A stretch of 64,000 bases of DNA from Verrucomicrobiaceae bacterium (lineage in GTDB: Bacteria > Pseudomonadota > Gammaproteobacteria > Pseudomonadales > CAMLJR01): positions 1 through 64,000 of the forward strand of contig JAQGNY010000049.1 in assembly GCA_028293825.1 (NCBI GenBank). The letters are read 5' to 3'. Below, piece after piece: positions 40,562-50,684 of the stretch. The position numbers were made by a program, and so were the translations under genes. A model generated the notes under the pieces. That model did not search any database. It was not told the origin of the DNA and saw only the letters and a program-made list of their open reading frames with translations. Every line of letters starts with the position of its first letter. Positions within the stretch are counted from its first letter, which is position 1.

Positions 40562-41574
40562 CAGTCGTCTTCGCCGCTTTCTGTTTGAAGAAGGTTGGAC
40601 GTCTGAAAGATGCTGGCATTGGTTCCCTGCTCGTTCAGCAAACGCACCAATGCATCGGTGTTGCCGTGCGTGGCGATAATTTTTTTTGCGCCGGTTTCGT
40701 TGATGGTGCGCAGCAGCGCTGGCCAATCGGCGTGATCGGAAATGACAAAACCGCGATCTAAATTGCGGCGACGACGATTGCCGCGAATACTCATCCAGCC
40801 GGAAGCGAAACCTTGTTGTGCTTTGCGAAAGCGTCGCAACCACGGACTGCCCGCAGCCGATGGCGGTGCCAGAATTAATTTTCCGGCGAAATTTCCGGTG
40901 CGCGCTTCATCGATAACGGCGTGCGTTTCGATCATGTCGATACCGGCCGCGCGATAAATATCGACACCGCGCAACATCGCGCCGTGCAAATAAACCGCAT
41001 CAGCGGAAGTACGGGCGAGCTCGGCGAGTAATCGCTGCGCTTTGCCCAAGGCGTAGCAATATAAAATTGCCGCCTCGCCATTTTGTTTGCATTCGTCGAC
41101 CCACGCGACAATGTCGCGCGCGACGAGCGCCGTGTCGGGCCAGCGATAAATCGGCAGCGCAAAAGTTGCCTCGGTAATGAATGTATCGCAACGAATAACT
41201 TCGAACGGCGCGCAGCTCGGATCGGGTTGACGTTTGTAGTCACCGGAAACGACGCACACATGGCCGTCGTGTTCGATGCGTACCTGTGCCGATCCCAACA
41301 CGTGGCCGGCCGGATGAAATGAAATAATTGCCGATCCCAACGTAAAAGATTCGCCGTAATCGTAACTGTGAAAATTTTGTTCGCCCAGGCGCCATTGCAA
41401 AATCGGCAGGCCGGCGCGGGTCGCGTAATACTCACCCATGCCGACGCGCGAATGATCGCTGTGACCATGCGTGATAACCGCGCGCTCAACCGGCGCCCAC
41501 GGATCGATATAAAAATCCCCGGCGGGGCAGTACATGCCATTTTTATTCACTACGATCAATTCGCGATCCGACAT
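40561..41574 (-). CDS. Ligase-associated MBL-fold DNA exonuclease
   Basis: 337-residue metallo-beta-lactamase/beta-CASP nuclease of the SNM1/Pso2-like bacterial group. The metal site H-G-H-S-D-H is at residues 36-41, another His is in HPAGHVLGSAQ, and the Asp in VVSGDYKRQPDPS is conserved. The C-terminal ISDHADW and ATHGNTDALVRLL match motifs of the ligase-associated exonucleases. In other bacteria these genes sit with a ligase, an Lhr-type helicase and a PdeM phosphoesterase; here only exonuclease and ligase are joined, with a glycosylase following. The predicted role is processing of damaged ends before ligation. Confidence 0.9.
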   Translation of the reverse strand: MSDRELIVVNKNGMYCPAGDFYIDPWAPVERAVITHGHSDHSRVGMGEYYATRAGLPILQWRLGEQNFHSYDYGESFTLGSAIISFHPAGHVLGSAQVRIEHDGHVCVVSGDYKRQPDPSCAPFEVIRCDTFITEATFALPIYRWPDTALVARDIVAWVDECKQNGEAAILYCYALGKAQRLLAELARTSADAVYLHGAMLRGVDIYRAAGIDMIETHAVIDEARTGNFAGKLILAPPSAAGSPWLRRFRKAQQGFASGWMSIRGNRRRRNLDRGFVISDHADWPALLRTINETGAKKIIATHGNTDALVRLLNEQGTNASIFQTSNLLQTESGEDD

Positions 41575-42300
41575 AAATCTCCACGCGCCGCCGCAATTTA
41601 TATTTGCGTATTAATTTCGCTGCGGATATTTCTTTGCAAGCGCTGAAAGTCTGGCGCAGGTATTTGGAAAAACGCAGCAAGTTTCTATACGCAAAACTCG
41701 AACCAATGGTTTGATTTAATTTTTAAACGCGGATTGAAAGTAATTATTGCGGTTGCTGCATAGAGAATTATTTTTCGGAATGTAAATCAATGCTGTTAAA
41801 GAGAAATTAGGGATTTAGTACGGGCCACACGCTGTCACCAGCGCGGGCTAACGCGGCGGCGGTAGCATTCATAATACGTGTCGTTATTCGTGCAAATGCA
41901 TGAATGTAACCTGGGTTAAAAAGCCTCACACGTTTGGATTGGTGTCGCTGCATTAGAACGCTGTGGCGTCGAGGGTTCGCGCGGGCTCAGAAATGTCCTC
42001 AAGTTGCCGAGACAAAGCCGGAGCGCCAACTTACGCAAGTGCAAATCCAGAGCGCCTTGATTGCGGTCATCAGTCATGAGCAAGCTTTATTCAAATCGGT
42101 ATTGATGCCGAAAACTTCCTGCAACTCGACCTCTGCCAGTGCCGGAGTAATTTTTGGCAGCACACAGTAGCGGCGAAAGCTGTCACCGAAGTGTTGTTGA
42201 AAGTTCTCAACGGGTATCATGTGCGCCCTCCCCGTGGCGGTTTACCCCACGTGCTTTTTTTATGTGTGCACCCCGCTGCGCGCAATTGAGAAATTTCTGC
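41575..42300. other. 726-base intergenic region without a supported gene
   Basis: Upstream region of the exonuclease operon (minus) and prfC (plus). A minus-strand frame 42074-42220 (48 residues, [19 protein letters not shown]...) lacks a good ribosome binding site and matches nothing I recognise; it may be a fragment of an old gene. A 5-bp stem (42233-42251) with a T run lies before prfC and is too weak to call a terminator. I see no RNA gene here. Confidence 0.6.
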
Positions 42301-43905
42301 ATGCCGAATAGTAGTTTCGTTAATGAAGTCTGCGCGCGCCGCACCTTCGCCATCATTTCGCACCCGGATGCCGGTAAAACCACGATTACCGAAAAGCTGC
42401 TGCTGTTCGGCAACTTGATTCAGATCGCCGGCACGGTGAAAGGTAAAAAGTCCGACCGCCACGCCACCTCCGATTGGATGGCGATGGAACAGGAACGTGG
42501 GATTTCGGTGACGTCGTCGGTGATGCAGTTTCCGTATAAGGAACGCACTGTCAATTTGCTTGACACACCGGGCCACGAAGACTTTTCCGAGGACACCTAT
42601 CGCACGCTGACGGCGGTCGATTCGGCGCTGATGATTATCGATGGCGCGAAGGGCGTCGAAGATCGCACCATTAAATTAATGGGTGTATGCCGGCTGCGCG
42701 ACACGCCGATTCTGAGCTTTATCAATAAGCTCGACCGCGATATTCGCGATCCGATCGAGTTGCTCGACGAAATCGAAAGCGTACTGAAAATTGCCGCCGC
42801 GCCGATCAATTGGCCGATTGGTTCGGGCCCGGATTTTCGCGGCGTGTACAACCTCTACACGGACACGATTCACGTCTTTATCAAAGGTCAGGGCCACACC
42901 AGCCCCGACGATTTACAAATCAAAGGTCTGGCGAGCGCCGAAGCGCGGGTGTTGCTGGGCGACGACGCGGATAAATTCGCCGAGCAAATCGAGCTGGTGC
43001 GCGGCGCCAGTCACGAATTCGATCTGGATAAATATCTGGCGGGCAAATTGACGCCGGTGTTTTTCGGCACCGCGCTCGGCAACTTCGGCGTGCGCGAAAT
43101 GCTCGATGGCTTTGTCGATTGGGCGCCGAGCCCATTGCCGCGCGTTGCCGAGGTTGTCAACAAAGGCGAGACGCGCGCGGTGGCGGCGACCGAGGAGAAG
43201 TTTTCCGGTTTCGTCTTTAAAATTCAGGCGAACATGGACCCGAAGCACCGCGATCGCATCGCGTTCCTACGCATCTGCTCGGGTACATACACGCGCGGCG
43301 TGAAGATGCGCCATGTGCGCATCGGCAAGGACGTAAAGATCGCCGACGCCGTGACCTTCAAAGCCGGCGAGCGCGAGCAAGTGGAAGAGGCGTTCAGTGG
43401 CGACATCATTGGCCTGCACAATCACGGCACCATTCAAATCGGCGACACGTTTACCGATGGTGAGGTGCTGAAATTCACTGGCGTGCCGCACTTCGCGCCG
43501 GAGATGTTTCGCTTGATTCGGCTGAAAGACCCGCTTAAATCCAAGCAGCTGCAAAGCGGATTGAAGCAGCTATCGGAAGAGGGCTCGACGCAGGTGTTTA
43601 TGCCGCTGCGCAACAACGATCTGGTGGTCGGCGCGGTCGGCATGTTGCAGTTCGAAGTGGTCGCCTATCGGCTGAAGGACGAATACAAGGTCGAGGCCAT
43701 TTACGACACGGTCAATGTATATACGGCGCGCTGGGTCGAGTGCGCGGATGCCAAGAAATTAGAAGATTTTAAGCAGAAGGCTTACGAAAACTTAGCGCTC
43801 GATGGTGGCGGTCATTTGACCTATCTCGCGCCGACCCGCGTGAACTTGGCGTTAATGGAAGAGCGGTGGCCGGAAATTAAATTCCGCGCCACGCGTGAGC
43901 ACTGA
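42301..43905 (+). CDS. prfC: Peptide chain release factor 3
   Basis: 534-residue translational GTPase RF3, which ejects RF1/RF2 from the ribosome after peptide release. G motifs: HPDAGKTT (21-28), the switch 2 [17 protein letters not shown] and the later RF3-specific domains. The sequence [15 protein letters not shown] is a fingerprint of RF3 versus EF-G. The frame is open upstream to 42154 but ATG 42301 gives the family N-terminus ([19 protein letters not shown]). It converges with the PEP-CTERM gene with no bases between the two stop codons. Confidence 0.96.
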   Translation: MPNSSFVNEVCARRTFAIISHPDAGKTTITEKLLLFGNLIQIAGTVKGKKSDRHATSDWMAMEQERGISVTSSVMQFPYKERTVNLLDTPGHEDFSEDTYRTLTAVDSALMIIDGAKGVEDRTIKLMGVCRLRDTPILSFINKLDRDIRDPIELLDEIESVLKIAAAPINWPIGSGPDFRGVYNLYTDTIHVFIKGQGHTSPDDLQIKGLASAEARVLLGDDADKFAEQIELVRGASHEFDLDKYLAGKLTPVFFGTALGNFGVREMLDGFVDWAPSPLPRVAEVVNKGETRAVAATEEKFSGFVFKIQANMDPKHRDRIAFLRICSGTYTRGVKMRHVRIGKDVKIADAVTFKAGEREQVEEAFSGDIIGLHNHGTIQIGDTFTDGEVLKFTGVPHFAPEMFRLIRLKDPLKSKQLQSGLKQLSEEGSTQVFMPLRNNDLVVGAVGMLQFEVVAYRLKDEYKVEAIYDTVNVYTARWVECADAKKLEDFKQKAYENLALDGGGHLTYLAPTRVNLALMEERWPEIKFRATREH

Positions 43906-44670
43906 TTAAGCGGCGCGGCGGCGGGCAACCGCCAAGCCGATCAAGCCTGCCGTCAACAATATAATTGAGGAAGGCTCCGGTACCGATGCGACCGGACGTG
44001 CTTCCTGTTTGTTGCTGGTAGTCGTCGGGGCGGTAGGCGTATCGCCGACTTTAGCGGATTTATCGGCTACCACTTCAAGCGGCGGCGTGCCGGGCAGTGA
44101 GCTGGGCGCGACCGTGACGGCAGGGACCGCGGTATCGTTCGATGCTACTGTTTCGGTATTTGTTTTAGCGGCGTCCGTCGTAGCTGTTGTCGCGGGCGCA
44201 TCAGCTTGTTTATCGCCAGTCGCAGGAGCCGGTGTAACCGGCTTCAGAATCACTTTGCTGGTGCGCCCGGAGCTAGTCGAGCCGAAGCTGGCAAACAGCG
44301 GCGAGGCGCTGTGTGGGAACGGATTTTCTGCAATCACCGGCGGTGCGAGATCATTGATGGCGAAGGTAGTCGGACCGCTGAAATCGTGCTGACCGTGCTC
44401 TTCCGTTTGCGGCGATGCTGGCGATTGCGTGTCGGCAGGTTGTGTTATTACCGGAAGTGGCGTGGCCGACGTGCCGTGTGCTTTGCGCGTGGTTTTTTGC
44501 GCGGGATGATCGGCGCTGGCTTCCTGCGCTACCTCAATATTTGCCTCTGGCGTCTTTTTACTGGCGGCATGAAAGCCGGCAGTAACGACATTAGGTGCCA
44601 ACACCAAGCCAGCGAGCAAGACCAGCGGGGAGGCAGCGAGCATGCGGTACAGCTTTTTGCGGTTTTGCAT
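43906..44670 (-). CDS. PEP-CTERM sorted secreted protein, Thr/Ala/Pro-rich
   Basis: 254 residues from ATG 44670. An N-terminal signal anchor (MLAASPLVLLAGLVLAPNVVTAG) is followed by about 190 residues rich in Thr, Ala, Pro and Ser with no known domain. The C-terminal tripartite PEP-CTERM signal is V-P-E-P-S, a hydrophobic helix and R-R-R. The tag directs processing by an exosortase and often marks exopolysaccharide-linked surface proteins. No exosortase gene is in the window. The stop codon directly abuts the prfC stop. The CRP-type palindrome at 44770-44785 lies 100 bases upstream. A longer start at 44718 adds unconserved residues. Confidence 0.85.
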   Translation of the reverse strand: MQNRKKLYRMLAASPLVLLAGLVLAPNVVTAGFHAASKKTPEANIEVAQEASADHPAQKTTRKAHGTSATPLPVITQPADTQSPASPQTEEHGQHDFSGPTTFAINDLAPPVIAENPFPHSASPLFASFGSTSSGRTSKVILKPVTPAPATGDKQADAPATTATTDAAKTNTETVASNDTAVPAVTVAPSSLPGTPPLEVVADKSAKVGDTPTAPTTTSNKQEARPVASVPEPSSIILLTAGLIGLAVARRRAA

Positions 44671-44769
44671 AACGTCTAAACAACCATGAGTGGTGAGGTA
44701 TATCCGGTATATACACAACTCGGGCCAAAAATCGATTTCCCTTTCGCCAGAGTGGGTTAGCTATTTTTG

Positions 44770-44785
44770 TGTGAGCTGTGTCACA
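44770..44785. promoter_or_regulatory. Perfect CRP/Vfr-type operator
   Basis: TGTGAGCTGTGTCACA is an exact TGTGA-N6-TCACA palindrome, embedded in TTTT and CTTT flanks as in the full 22-bp CRP consensus. It lies between the divergent PEP-CTERM gene and rsuA. A TTGACA (44791-44796) six bases to its right may be a -35 box for rsuA. Which gene it controls is open; a class I position for the PEP-CTERM promoter is possible. Confidence 0.65.
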
Positions 44786-44843
44786 ACTTTTTGACAAATG
44801 AACCGACACGTTTTTCCAAAACTCACAACTGCGATTCTCTTTT

Positions 44844-45536
44844 ATGCGACTCGATAAATTCATTGCCACCGTTACCGATCTGTCCCGAACCGATGCTAAG
44901 CGCGCGATTAAAGCGGGCGAAGTAACCGTGGGCGGCAGCGTGGCAATAGACGCGCAGCTCGAAGTCGCAGCCGACGCCCGTGTCGAATTATCCGGACGCC
45001 CGCTGCGCGCGGCGACGGCGCGCTATTTCATGCTGCATAAGCCGGAAGGCTGTGTCTGTGCGACCAAGGACCGTCAGCATCTCACCGTGTTGGAGCTGCT
45101 TGATGTCGACAATCGCGAGAGTTTGCACATTGCCGGTCGTCTCGATATCGACACCACCGGCTTGGTGCTGCTGACCGACGATGGCCAGTGGTCACATCGC
45201 ATCACCGCGCCCAAAGCACACTGTGACAAAACTTACTGGCTGCAAACGGCCGAGCCGATTCCCGCTGAGACTGTGAAGCAATTCGAGCGCGGCTTATTTC
45301 TGCACAGTGAGAAGGAGCGGCTGAAACCCGCGCAACTGGAGTTGATCGATGCGGTCACCGCGCGGCTGACCATTAGCGAAGGCAAATACCATCAGGTGAA
45401 GCGCATGTTTGGCGCCATTGGTAACGCGGTGATAAAGCTGCATCGCGAGCGCATCGGCGCGCTTGAGCTCGGCGCGCTCGCTCCCGGCGAATATCGGGCA
45501 TTGACGGCGGCGGAAATCGCCGCACTGGCTGCGTAA
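44844..45536 (+). CDS. rsuA: 16S rRNA pseudouridine(516) synthase RsuA
   Basis: 230-residue RsuA-family enzyme. The N-terminal S4 RNA-binding domain occupies about residues 1-55 (MRLDKFIATV...SRTDAKRAIKAGEVTV). The catalytic motif GRLDIDTTGLVLLTDDG starts at residue 98 with the active-site Asp at 101. Motifs KTYWLQ and EGKYHQVKRMF are typical of the family. It would form pseudouridine 516 in the small ribosomal subunit; RluB/E/F alternatives are less likely given length and motif. ATG 44844 fits the family start. It converges with the gene at 45538, with one base between stop codons. Confidence 0.92.
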   Translation: MRLDKFIATVTDLSRTDAKRAIKAGEVTVGGSVAIDAQLEVAADARVELSGRPLRAATARYFMLHKPEGCVCATKDRQHLTVLELLDVDNRESLHIAGRLDIDTTGLVLLTDDGQWSHRITAPKAHCDKTYWLQTAEPIPAETVKQFERGLFLHSEKERLKPAQLELIDAVTARLTISEGKYHQVKRMFGAIGNAVIKLHRERIGALELGALAPGEYRALTAAEIAALAA

Positions 45537-45537
45537 A

Positions 45538-46014
45538 TTATTTCTGTTTAGCGAGGTGCTGAATATGTGCGGCGAAGCGCGGATCTTCACCGCGCAGCAG
45601 CACGTCGAGTAGGCTGCGAAAATCGCTGCGATCGAGCCACTCGGCCATATAGTCTTCCCACGAACTCCAGCGCCGGCGTTGTTTCTCCGACATCTTGTCT
45701 TCGTAAAGCAGCAAATACGAACGTTCGAACAACGAAATCAGCATGCTGAAAATAATCAGGCGCCGCTCTTTTTGTTCATCCGACAACGCGGGCGTTTCAT
45801 CGACGGCGAATAAACGTAAATCCGCGTTATCGAGTGCGACCTTTAAGAAGTCCTGATAGTTGTCGGACAATAATTGGTAAACATTTTCTTCTTCGTTGTC
45901 GCGCTCGCGCCGCTGCTCGTAAATAAATACGCAAATCGCCAGCGGCAAGCCGAACACGGTGACGACGAAGCTTAAAAGCTCCCACGTGTCGCGCGCTATT
46001 CCGAGTACATCCAT
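45538..46014 (-). CDS. Membrane-anchored protein of unknown function
   Basis: 158 residues. One membrane helix near the N-terminus (LSFVVTVFGLPLAICVFIY) is followed by a cytoplasmic domain of charged helices (RRERDNEEENVYQLLSDNY) ending in SDFRSLLDVLLRGEDPRF. I recognise no domain. The topology of one helix and a large helical cytoplasmic part recalls small sensors or scaffold proteins, but that is not evidence of function. The ATG at 46014 gives MDVLGIARDTWEL; a TTG start at 46044 would add eleven residues. Not obviously part of an operon. Confidence 0.7.
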   Translation of the reverse strand: MDVLGIARDTWELLSFVVTVFGLPLAICVFIYEQRRERDNEEENVYQLLSDNYQDFLKVALDNADLRLFAVDETPALSDEQKERRLIIFSMLISLFERSYLLLYEDKMSEKQRRRWSSWEDYMAEWLDRSDFRSLLDVLLRGEDPRFAAHIQHLAKQK

Positions 46015-46109
46015 CGCAATGAATCCGATTATTGAGCGGAGCAAATGGTAACGCAGTCGTTGGTGGATGCGTACAATGAGCGCACTTTAACGACGAATCA
46101 AAAAAACCA

Positions 46110-47138
46110 ATGGACAAATCGCTACAACTTTTAATAAACAACATGGCATCCGCAAGCGGTGAAACCGTATGGGTTGCCGATGAACACGTCAACGATGCGG
46201 TGCTTGCGCAAGTACATCCGCGTGCGGATTTTCGCGTACTGACCAATCGCTGCGATATTGCCGCGCGTTGCGAAGCGCGTGGAATTAATGTGACGCTCAA
46301 CGATTTTATATTTCCCGAAAACGTAGCACTCGCGCATGTTTTTTTTCGCGTGGCGAAAGAAAAGGCATTGGTTCATCACGTTATTAATGCCGGCTTGGCT
46401 GCACTCGCGGCGGGTGGAACATTGTGGTTGAGCGGTGAAAAAAACGAAGGCATTAAGACGTATTTGGAAAAAGCCGCAGCGCGCGCCGGCCGCGTCGCCG
46501 AGTTGGAGCGCGGCAGCGGTTGCACGCTCGGCGCGATTGCACGCACGCAACAACTCGGTGCCGAGCTTGATGATCAGTTTTATCCACAATTGCGACACCT
46601 GCAATTTGACGAAGTTTTTTCGGCGTGGTCGAAGCCCGGTATTTTCGGTTGGCAAAAAATAGATTCCGGTTCGGAATTTTTAATCGAACACTTGCACGAT
46701 GTATTTGTTGAGCCGCCGGCGCGCGTACTCGACTTAGGTTGCGGCTATGGTTATTTGAGTTTGTCGGCCGCGCTGCGTTGGCCGCGGGCGGAATTTATTG
46801 CAACCGATAACAACTTAACTGCCGTGACAACGTGCGCACGCAATTTTTCTGAAAATAAAATTCAGGGCGAAGTCATCGCTGCCGATTGCGGTGAAAATGT
46901 TGCGGGAAAATTTCCGGCGATTTTATGCAATCCGCCATTTCATCAGGGCTTCGATGTGGAAGCGGATTTAACCTTGCGTTTTCTGCAAGGTGCGCGGCGG
47001 CTATTGGCGCGCGGTGGTCGTGCGTTATTTGTGGTTAATCATTTTATTGGTCTTGAAAAACAAGCGCAGCCGTTATTTGCGCGCGTTGAAGTGGTCGCGC
47101 GCAATAAGGGTTTTAAATTAATCGCGCTGGATGCGTAA
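46110..47138 (+). CDS. rsmC: 16S rRNA (guanine(1207)-N2)-methyltransferase RsmC-like
   Basis: 342-residue class I methyltransferase. The N-terminal half is a degenerate methyltransferase-like domain (about 1-175), and the active half has the SAM-binding motif VLDLGCGYGYLSLSAA near residue 208 and the catalytic N-P-P-F-H near residue 273. Two-domain architecture and NPPFH are shared by RsmC (G1207 of 16S rRNA) and RlmG (G1835 of 23S rRNA); RsmC is the better fit by length, but the pair can be confused. Another methyltransferase gene follows after five bases, suggesting a common transcript. Confidence 0.82.
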   Translation: MDKSLQLLINNMASASGETVWVADEHVNDAVLAQVHPRADFRVLTNRCDIAARCEARGINVTLNDFIFPENVALAHVFFRVAKEKALVHHVINAGLAALAAGGTLWLSGEKNEGIKTYLEKAAARAGRVAELERGSGCTLGAIARTQQLGAELDDQFYPQLRHLQFDEVFSAWSKPGIFGWQKIDSGSEFLIEHLHDVFVEPPARVLDLGCGYGYLSLSAALRWPRAEFIATDNNLTAVTTCARNFSENKIQGEVIAADCGENVAGKFPAILCNPPFHQGFDVEADLTLRFLQGARRLLARGGRALFVVNHFIGLEKQAQPLFARVEVVARNKGFKLIALDA

Positions 47139-47143
47139 GCACA

Positions 47144-48367
47144 GTGTTGCCGTGGATCGATTCCGAACTTGAATCGCGTTGGCGGCGACTACATGAAATA
47201 TTGCAGCACAATGAAAAATTTTGGCGGCCGCAGGCATTTACTTATTTAAAGATGTCGTGGGAAAGTGAGCACGCTGCACTGGTGCAACAATTACGCAAAT
47301 TATCTTTGCCACAAGCTGAGCAATTAGCGAGTGATGATATTGCGTTGGCTGATTTCTTAAGCGAATTTATTCCGGATGCAATTGCTGTTGCGCAGGCCAC
47401 CGCAGTGCCGAAACTATCGACGCGACCAGTTGCCAATTTTGCAAATGCTGAGCGCGCGGTACCAGGTCGAAAGTGGCAGCAAATTATCGAATTTATTTCG
47501 GCGTTGCCCGGCAATAAAAATTCGACGCTTGAATGGTGCGCGGGTAAGGCGCATTTAGGCCGTGCGGTTGCACGTGCGCAACAGTGTCATGTCACCGCGC
47601 TGGAATGGAATGCTGAATTAATCGCCGATGGCCGCCGACTCGCGCAGCACGAAAATTTACCACTGACCTTTCAAAAAATCGACGTTATGTCCGCGCAGGC
47701 GATTAATTTTATTTCTGCCGAACAGCGCGTAATCGCGTTGCATGCCTGCGGCGATTTGCACACGCAATTATTGCGTGGCTGCGCCCAGCGCAAACCCGAC
47801 AGCATCGCGCTCGCACCTTGTTGTTATCATTTAACCCAAGAGCATTTATACAAGCCGCTGTCGCAATATGCTCTTCAACACAGCGATTTTTATTTAATGC
47901 GCGATGATTTGCGCACCGCTGTGCAAGGCAGTGTGACGTCGCCGCCGCGCGTGCAGCAACAACGAAAACTATTGCAGGCCTGGCGTCTCGGTTTTGATTT
48001 GCTGCAACGCGAGTTGCGCGGCATTGATGAGTATTGGGTCACGCCGTCATTTCCGGTAAGTGTTTTGCAGCAGGGCTTTGCTGCGTTCTGCCGTCAGCTC
48101 GCGGCGATAAAAAAATTGGAATTATCCGCATCGATTAATTTTTCTTTCTACGAAAATGCGGGAAGCGAGCGCTTGCGTGAAGTGACTGCACTGGATTTGC
48201 CGCGGCTGCTATTCAGACGCGCCTTAGAGGTTTGGTTAGCTTTGGATCGTGCGCTGTATCTGCGCGAATTTAATTATGCTGTGGAGTTGGGAGTTTTTTG
48301 TCCGCGCCAACTTACGCCGCGCAATTTGCTAATCCGTGCGCGCTATCTCGGATTGGCGTCGACATAG
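47144..48367 (+). CDS. Class I SAM-dependent methyltransferase, METTL25-like
   Basis: 407 residues starting at GTG 47144 (MLPWIDSELE), five bases after the rsmC stop. The methyltransferase core begins near residue 120: LEWCAGKAHLGRAVAR replaces the classical motif I GxGxG and resembles methyltransferases of the METTL25 type. ALEWNAEL follows as motif II and RVIALHACGDLHTQLLR as motif IV region; LAPCCYHL contains paired Cys. The C-terminal third is helical and not recognised. The substrate is unknown; RNA or protein are both possible. Coupled spacing to rsmC hints at RNA modification, but this is inference. Confidence 0.8.
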   Translation: MLPWIDSELESRWRRLHEILQHNEKFWRPQAFTYLKMSWESEHAALVQQLRKLSLPQAEQLASDDIALADFLSEFIPDAIAVAQATAVPKLSTRPVANFANAERAVPGRKWQQIIEFISALPGNKNSTLEWCAGKAHLGRAVARAQQCHVTALEWNAELIADGRRLAQHENLPLTFQKIDVMSAQAINFISAEQRVIALHACGDLHTQLLRGCAQRKPDSIALAPCCYHLTQEHLYKPLSQYALQHSDFYLMRDDLRTAVQGSVTSPPRVQQQRKLLQAWRLGFDLLQRELRGIDEYWVTPSFPVSVLQQGFAAFCRQLAAIKKLELSASINFSFYENAGSERLREVTALDLPRLLFRRALEVWLALDRALYLREFNYAVELGVFCPRQLTPRNLLIRARYLGLAST

Positions 48368-48440
48368 ACGTCCGGTCCTCGCAATTGGGTAAAAATCGCA
48401 GTATCGTGAATTCCGGATATGTCGCAAGGGCGGAGTTGGA

Positions 48441-50612
48441 ATGGACTCGCAACATAGTTCTAATAAAAATGTAACGCATGGCACAGCGACCGATGCGGTG
48501 ACAGCGGAATCTATTCGCTTTTTATTTCGCGGCTTCCCCAACGGCTTGCGCGTCAACATCGTATTGGCCATGCTGTTAGGTGCGCGGTTGTGGACGGTGG
48601 TTCCGCATCTGTATTTGCAAATCTGGTTTACATTACTGTTAACGATTACAGCACTGCGCGCGCAATTTTTAATACGCTATCGGCGCGCTTCTCCAGCCCC
48701 GGAAGCTCTGCCGCGTTGGCGCAATGAATTTATGATTTGGGCCGCGTGCAGCGGTTCGGTTTGGGGCGCGACCGGATTTTGGTTTGCTTCGTACGGCGCG
48801 TTGGATATCGCGGTATTTATTAGTTTTTGTTTGTGCGGGCTAGTCGCGGGCGCCACCGCTTTGCTCGGTGCGCAGCTGCGCGTATTTTTGGCTTTTTTGA
48901 TTCCGACACTGGCGCCGATAACGCTGCACTATTTCACACGCGCGCCGGAGCCGTTGCCGTTTATGGGCGCGATGGTGATCGTCTTCGGGGTGGCGATGAC
49001 CTCGACCGCGCGCCTGTGCAAAAGTATTTTGCTCGAATCGATCGCGCTGGCAATCAGTCTGGCCGAAGAAAAAGTCCGCGCCGAAACGGCCAATCGCGCC
49101 AAGTCGTTATTCCTCGCCAACATGAGCCACGAAATCCGCACGCCGATGAACGGCCTGCTCGGCATGAGCGAATTACTGCTCGCCACCACGTTACAGCCGG
49201 AGCAGCACCATCTCGCGCGCACCATTCATCAATCGGGCGAATCGCTGCTGTCGATCATTAATGATGTGCTCGATATTTCCAAGATCGAGGCCGGCAAGTT
49301 AGCGCTGGAGCAGCGCGTGTTCGATCCGGTCAATACGCTCGATACGCAGCTCGATTTGTTTGCCGAAATGGCGCGCCGCAAAGGCCTGGATTTGCTGGCC
49401 GCAGTCAGCGATAACGTGCCGCGTCAGGTGATCGGCGATCAGGCTCGGCTGCGGCAAATCATCGCCAATCTATTAGCTAACGCTCTGAAATTCACCGAGC
49501 GCGGCCATGTGCTGGCGCGGCTCGATGCCCAGCGCGTCGATGACGGTTGGAATTTACTGCTGGTGGTCGAAGACAGCGGCATCGGCATCGAGCCTGCGCA
49601 GCAGCAACGGATTTTCGATATTTTCGATCAGGGCGAACGCGACGCGACACGGCGTTACAGCGGCTCGGGTCTGGGTTTATCGATTTGCCGCGAACTGGCG
49701 CGGCTGATGGATGGCCATATCGAGGTGGTTTCGCATCTGGGCAAAGGCGCGCTGTTTCGCGTGAATATCAATGTCGGCGCGCCTAACGTAGTGCGGGTGG
49801 AAGCGCTGCCGCAATTGCCGAAGTTGCGCGTGGCGATTGTCGATGCGAGCGCGGCCACTGCTGCGGTATTGCTCGGGTATTTACAGCGCTGGGGCTTGCA
49901 CGCCATCGTTTGCGCGCCAGAGAGTGGCGTCGGCAGGCCGGATGTCGATGTGGCGCTCACCGTGTTTCATGCGGCGGATAGTGCAGCGGCGCAGACGCAA
50001 TTGCGCGCGCGCGTCGCGGCGTGGGCGTTGCCGGTTATCGAAATTGCGCCGCAATATGGCTTTAATCCGGGCGATCCCGCTGCGCAATTGCCGCTGCCAT
50101 TTCGCCGCGATCAATTACTGCAAGCGCTACGCCTGCGCTTTGCGCCGCTCGCCACCTCGCCTGCGCAAGTTGCCGCGCCGATCATGGCGCCCGTTAATCT
50201 CAACGCCCGCGTGCTGATCGCGGAAGATAATTTGGTTAATCAGGAAGTTTTGCGACGCATGCTCGATAGTTTCGGCTGCGTGCCGACCATCGTCGGCGAT
50301 GGTTTCGCGGCGGCAACGGCGGCCGGTGACGGCTGGGACATTATTTTAATGGACGTCGAAATGCCGCTGCTCAATGGCGTCGATGCCACTTTGCAAATAC
50401 GCGCCGCCGAGCGATTAAACGGCGGCGAGCGCGTTCCGATCATCGCAGTTACCGCCAATGCCTTTGCCGACGAGCGCGAGCGTTATCTGGAGGCGGGGAT
50501 GGACGGGTGCTTGGTTAAACCGTTCACGCGCATGCAATTGTTCGAGGTTCTCGAGCGCCATTTGCGGGTGCCGTTAGCACAGCGCGCGGTGCGCGACAGC
50601 AGCGCAGTTTGA
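48441..50612 (+). CDS. Hybrid sensor histidine kinase with a pseudo-receiver and a receiver
   Basis: 723 residues. Membrane sensor region with about six helices (40-195), coiled segment, HisKA with [13 protein letters not shown] (His near 229), and HATPase with N box, DSGIGIE and GSGLGLSI. Then come a first receiver-like domain (about 450-560) and a canonical receiver (595-715). The first has RVAIVDAS at the start but no phospho-acceptor Asp in the expected strand ([10 protein letters not shown]), so it is probably inactive. The second has AEDN, D in ILMDVEMP near residue 637, and K in LVKPF. No separate regulator gene adjoins, so output would pass to a phosphotransfer protein elsewhere. No ligand can be assigned. 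ATG 48441 has GGAG nearby upstream. Confidence 0.92.
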   Translation: MDSQHSSNKNVTHGTATDAVTAESIRFLFRGFPNGLRVNIVLAMLLGARLWTVVPHLYLQIWFTLLLTITALRAQFLIRYRRASPAPEALPRWRNEFMIWAACSGSVWGATGFWFASYGALDIAVFISFCLCGLVAGATALLGAQLRVFLAFLIPTLAPITLHYFTRAPEPLPFMGAMVIVFGVAMTSTARLCKSILLESIALAISLAEEKVRAETANRAKSLFLANMSHEIRTPMNGLLGMSELLLATTLQPEQHHLARTIHQSGESLLSIINDVLDISKIEAGKLALEQRVFDPVNTLDTQLDLFAEMARRKGLDLLAAVSDNVPRQVIGDQARLRQIIANLLANALKFTERGHVLARLDAQRVDDGWNLLLVVEDSGIGIEPAQQQRIFDIFDQGERDATRRYSGSGLGLSICRELARLMDGHIEVVSHLGKGALFRVNINVGAPNVVRVEALPQLPKLRVAIVDASAATAAVLLGYLQRWGLHAIVCAPESGVGRPDVDVALTVFHAADSAAAQTQLRARVAAWALPVIEIAPQYGFNPGDPAAQLPLPFRRDQLLQALRLRFAPLATSPAQVAAPIMAPVNLNARVLIAEDNLVNQEVLRRMLDSFGCVPTIVGDGFAAATAAGDGWDIILMDVEMPLLNGVDATLQIRAAERLNGGERVPIIAVTANAFADERERYLEAGMDGCLVKPFTRMQLFEVLERHLRVPLAQRAVRDSSAV

Positions 50613-50684
50613 GGGCCGCGCCACCCTTTTTTGGTTTGATCGAGTAGAATTCGCGCGTCCCTGTTGTCACGGTCGCCATCCGCA

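Noticed and set aside
42074-42220. Minus-strand 48-residue frame upstream of prfC
   Set aside because: No clear ribosome binding site or homologue recognised; sequence after its stop looks degenerate.
42233-42261. Short stem followed by a T run before prfC
   Set aside because: Only five base pairs; too weak to claim as terminator or attenuator.
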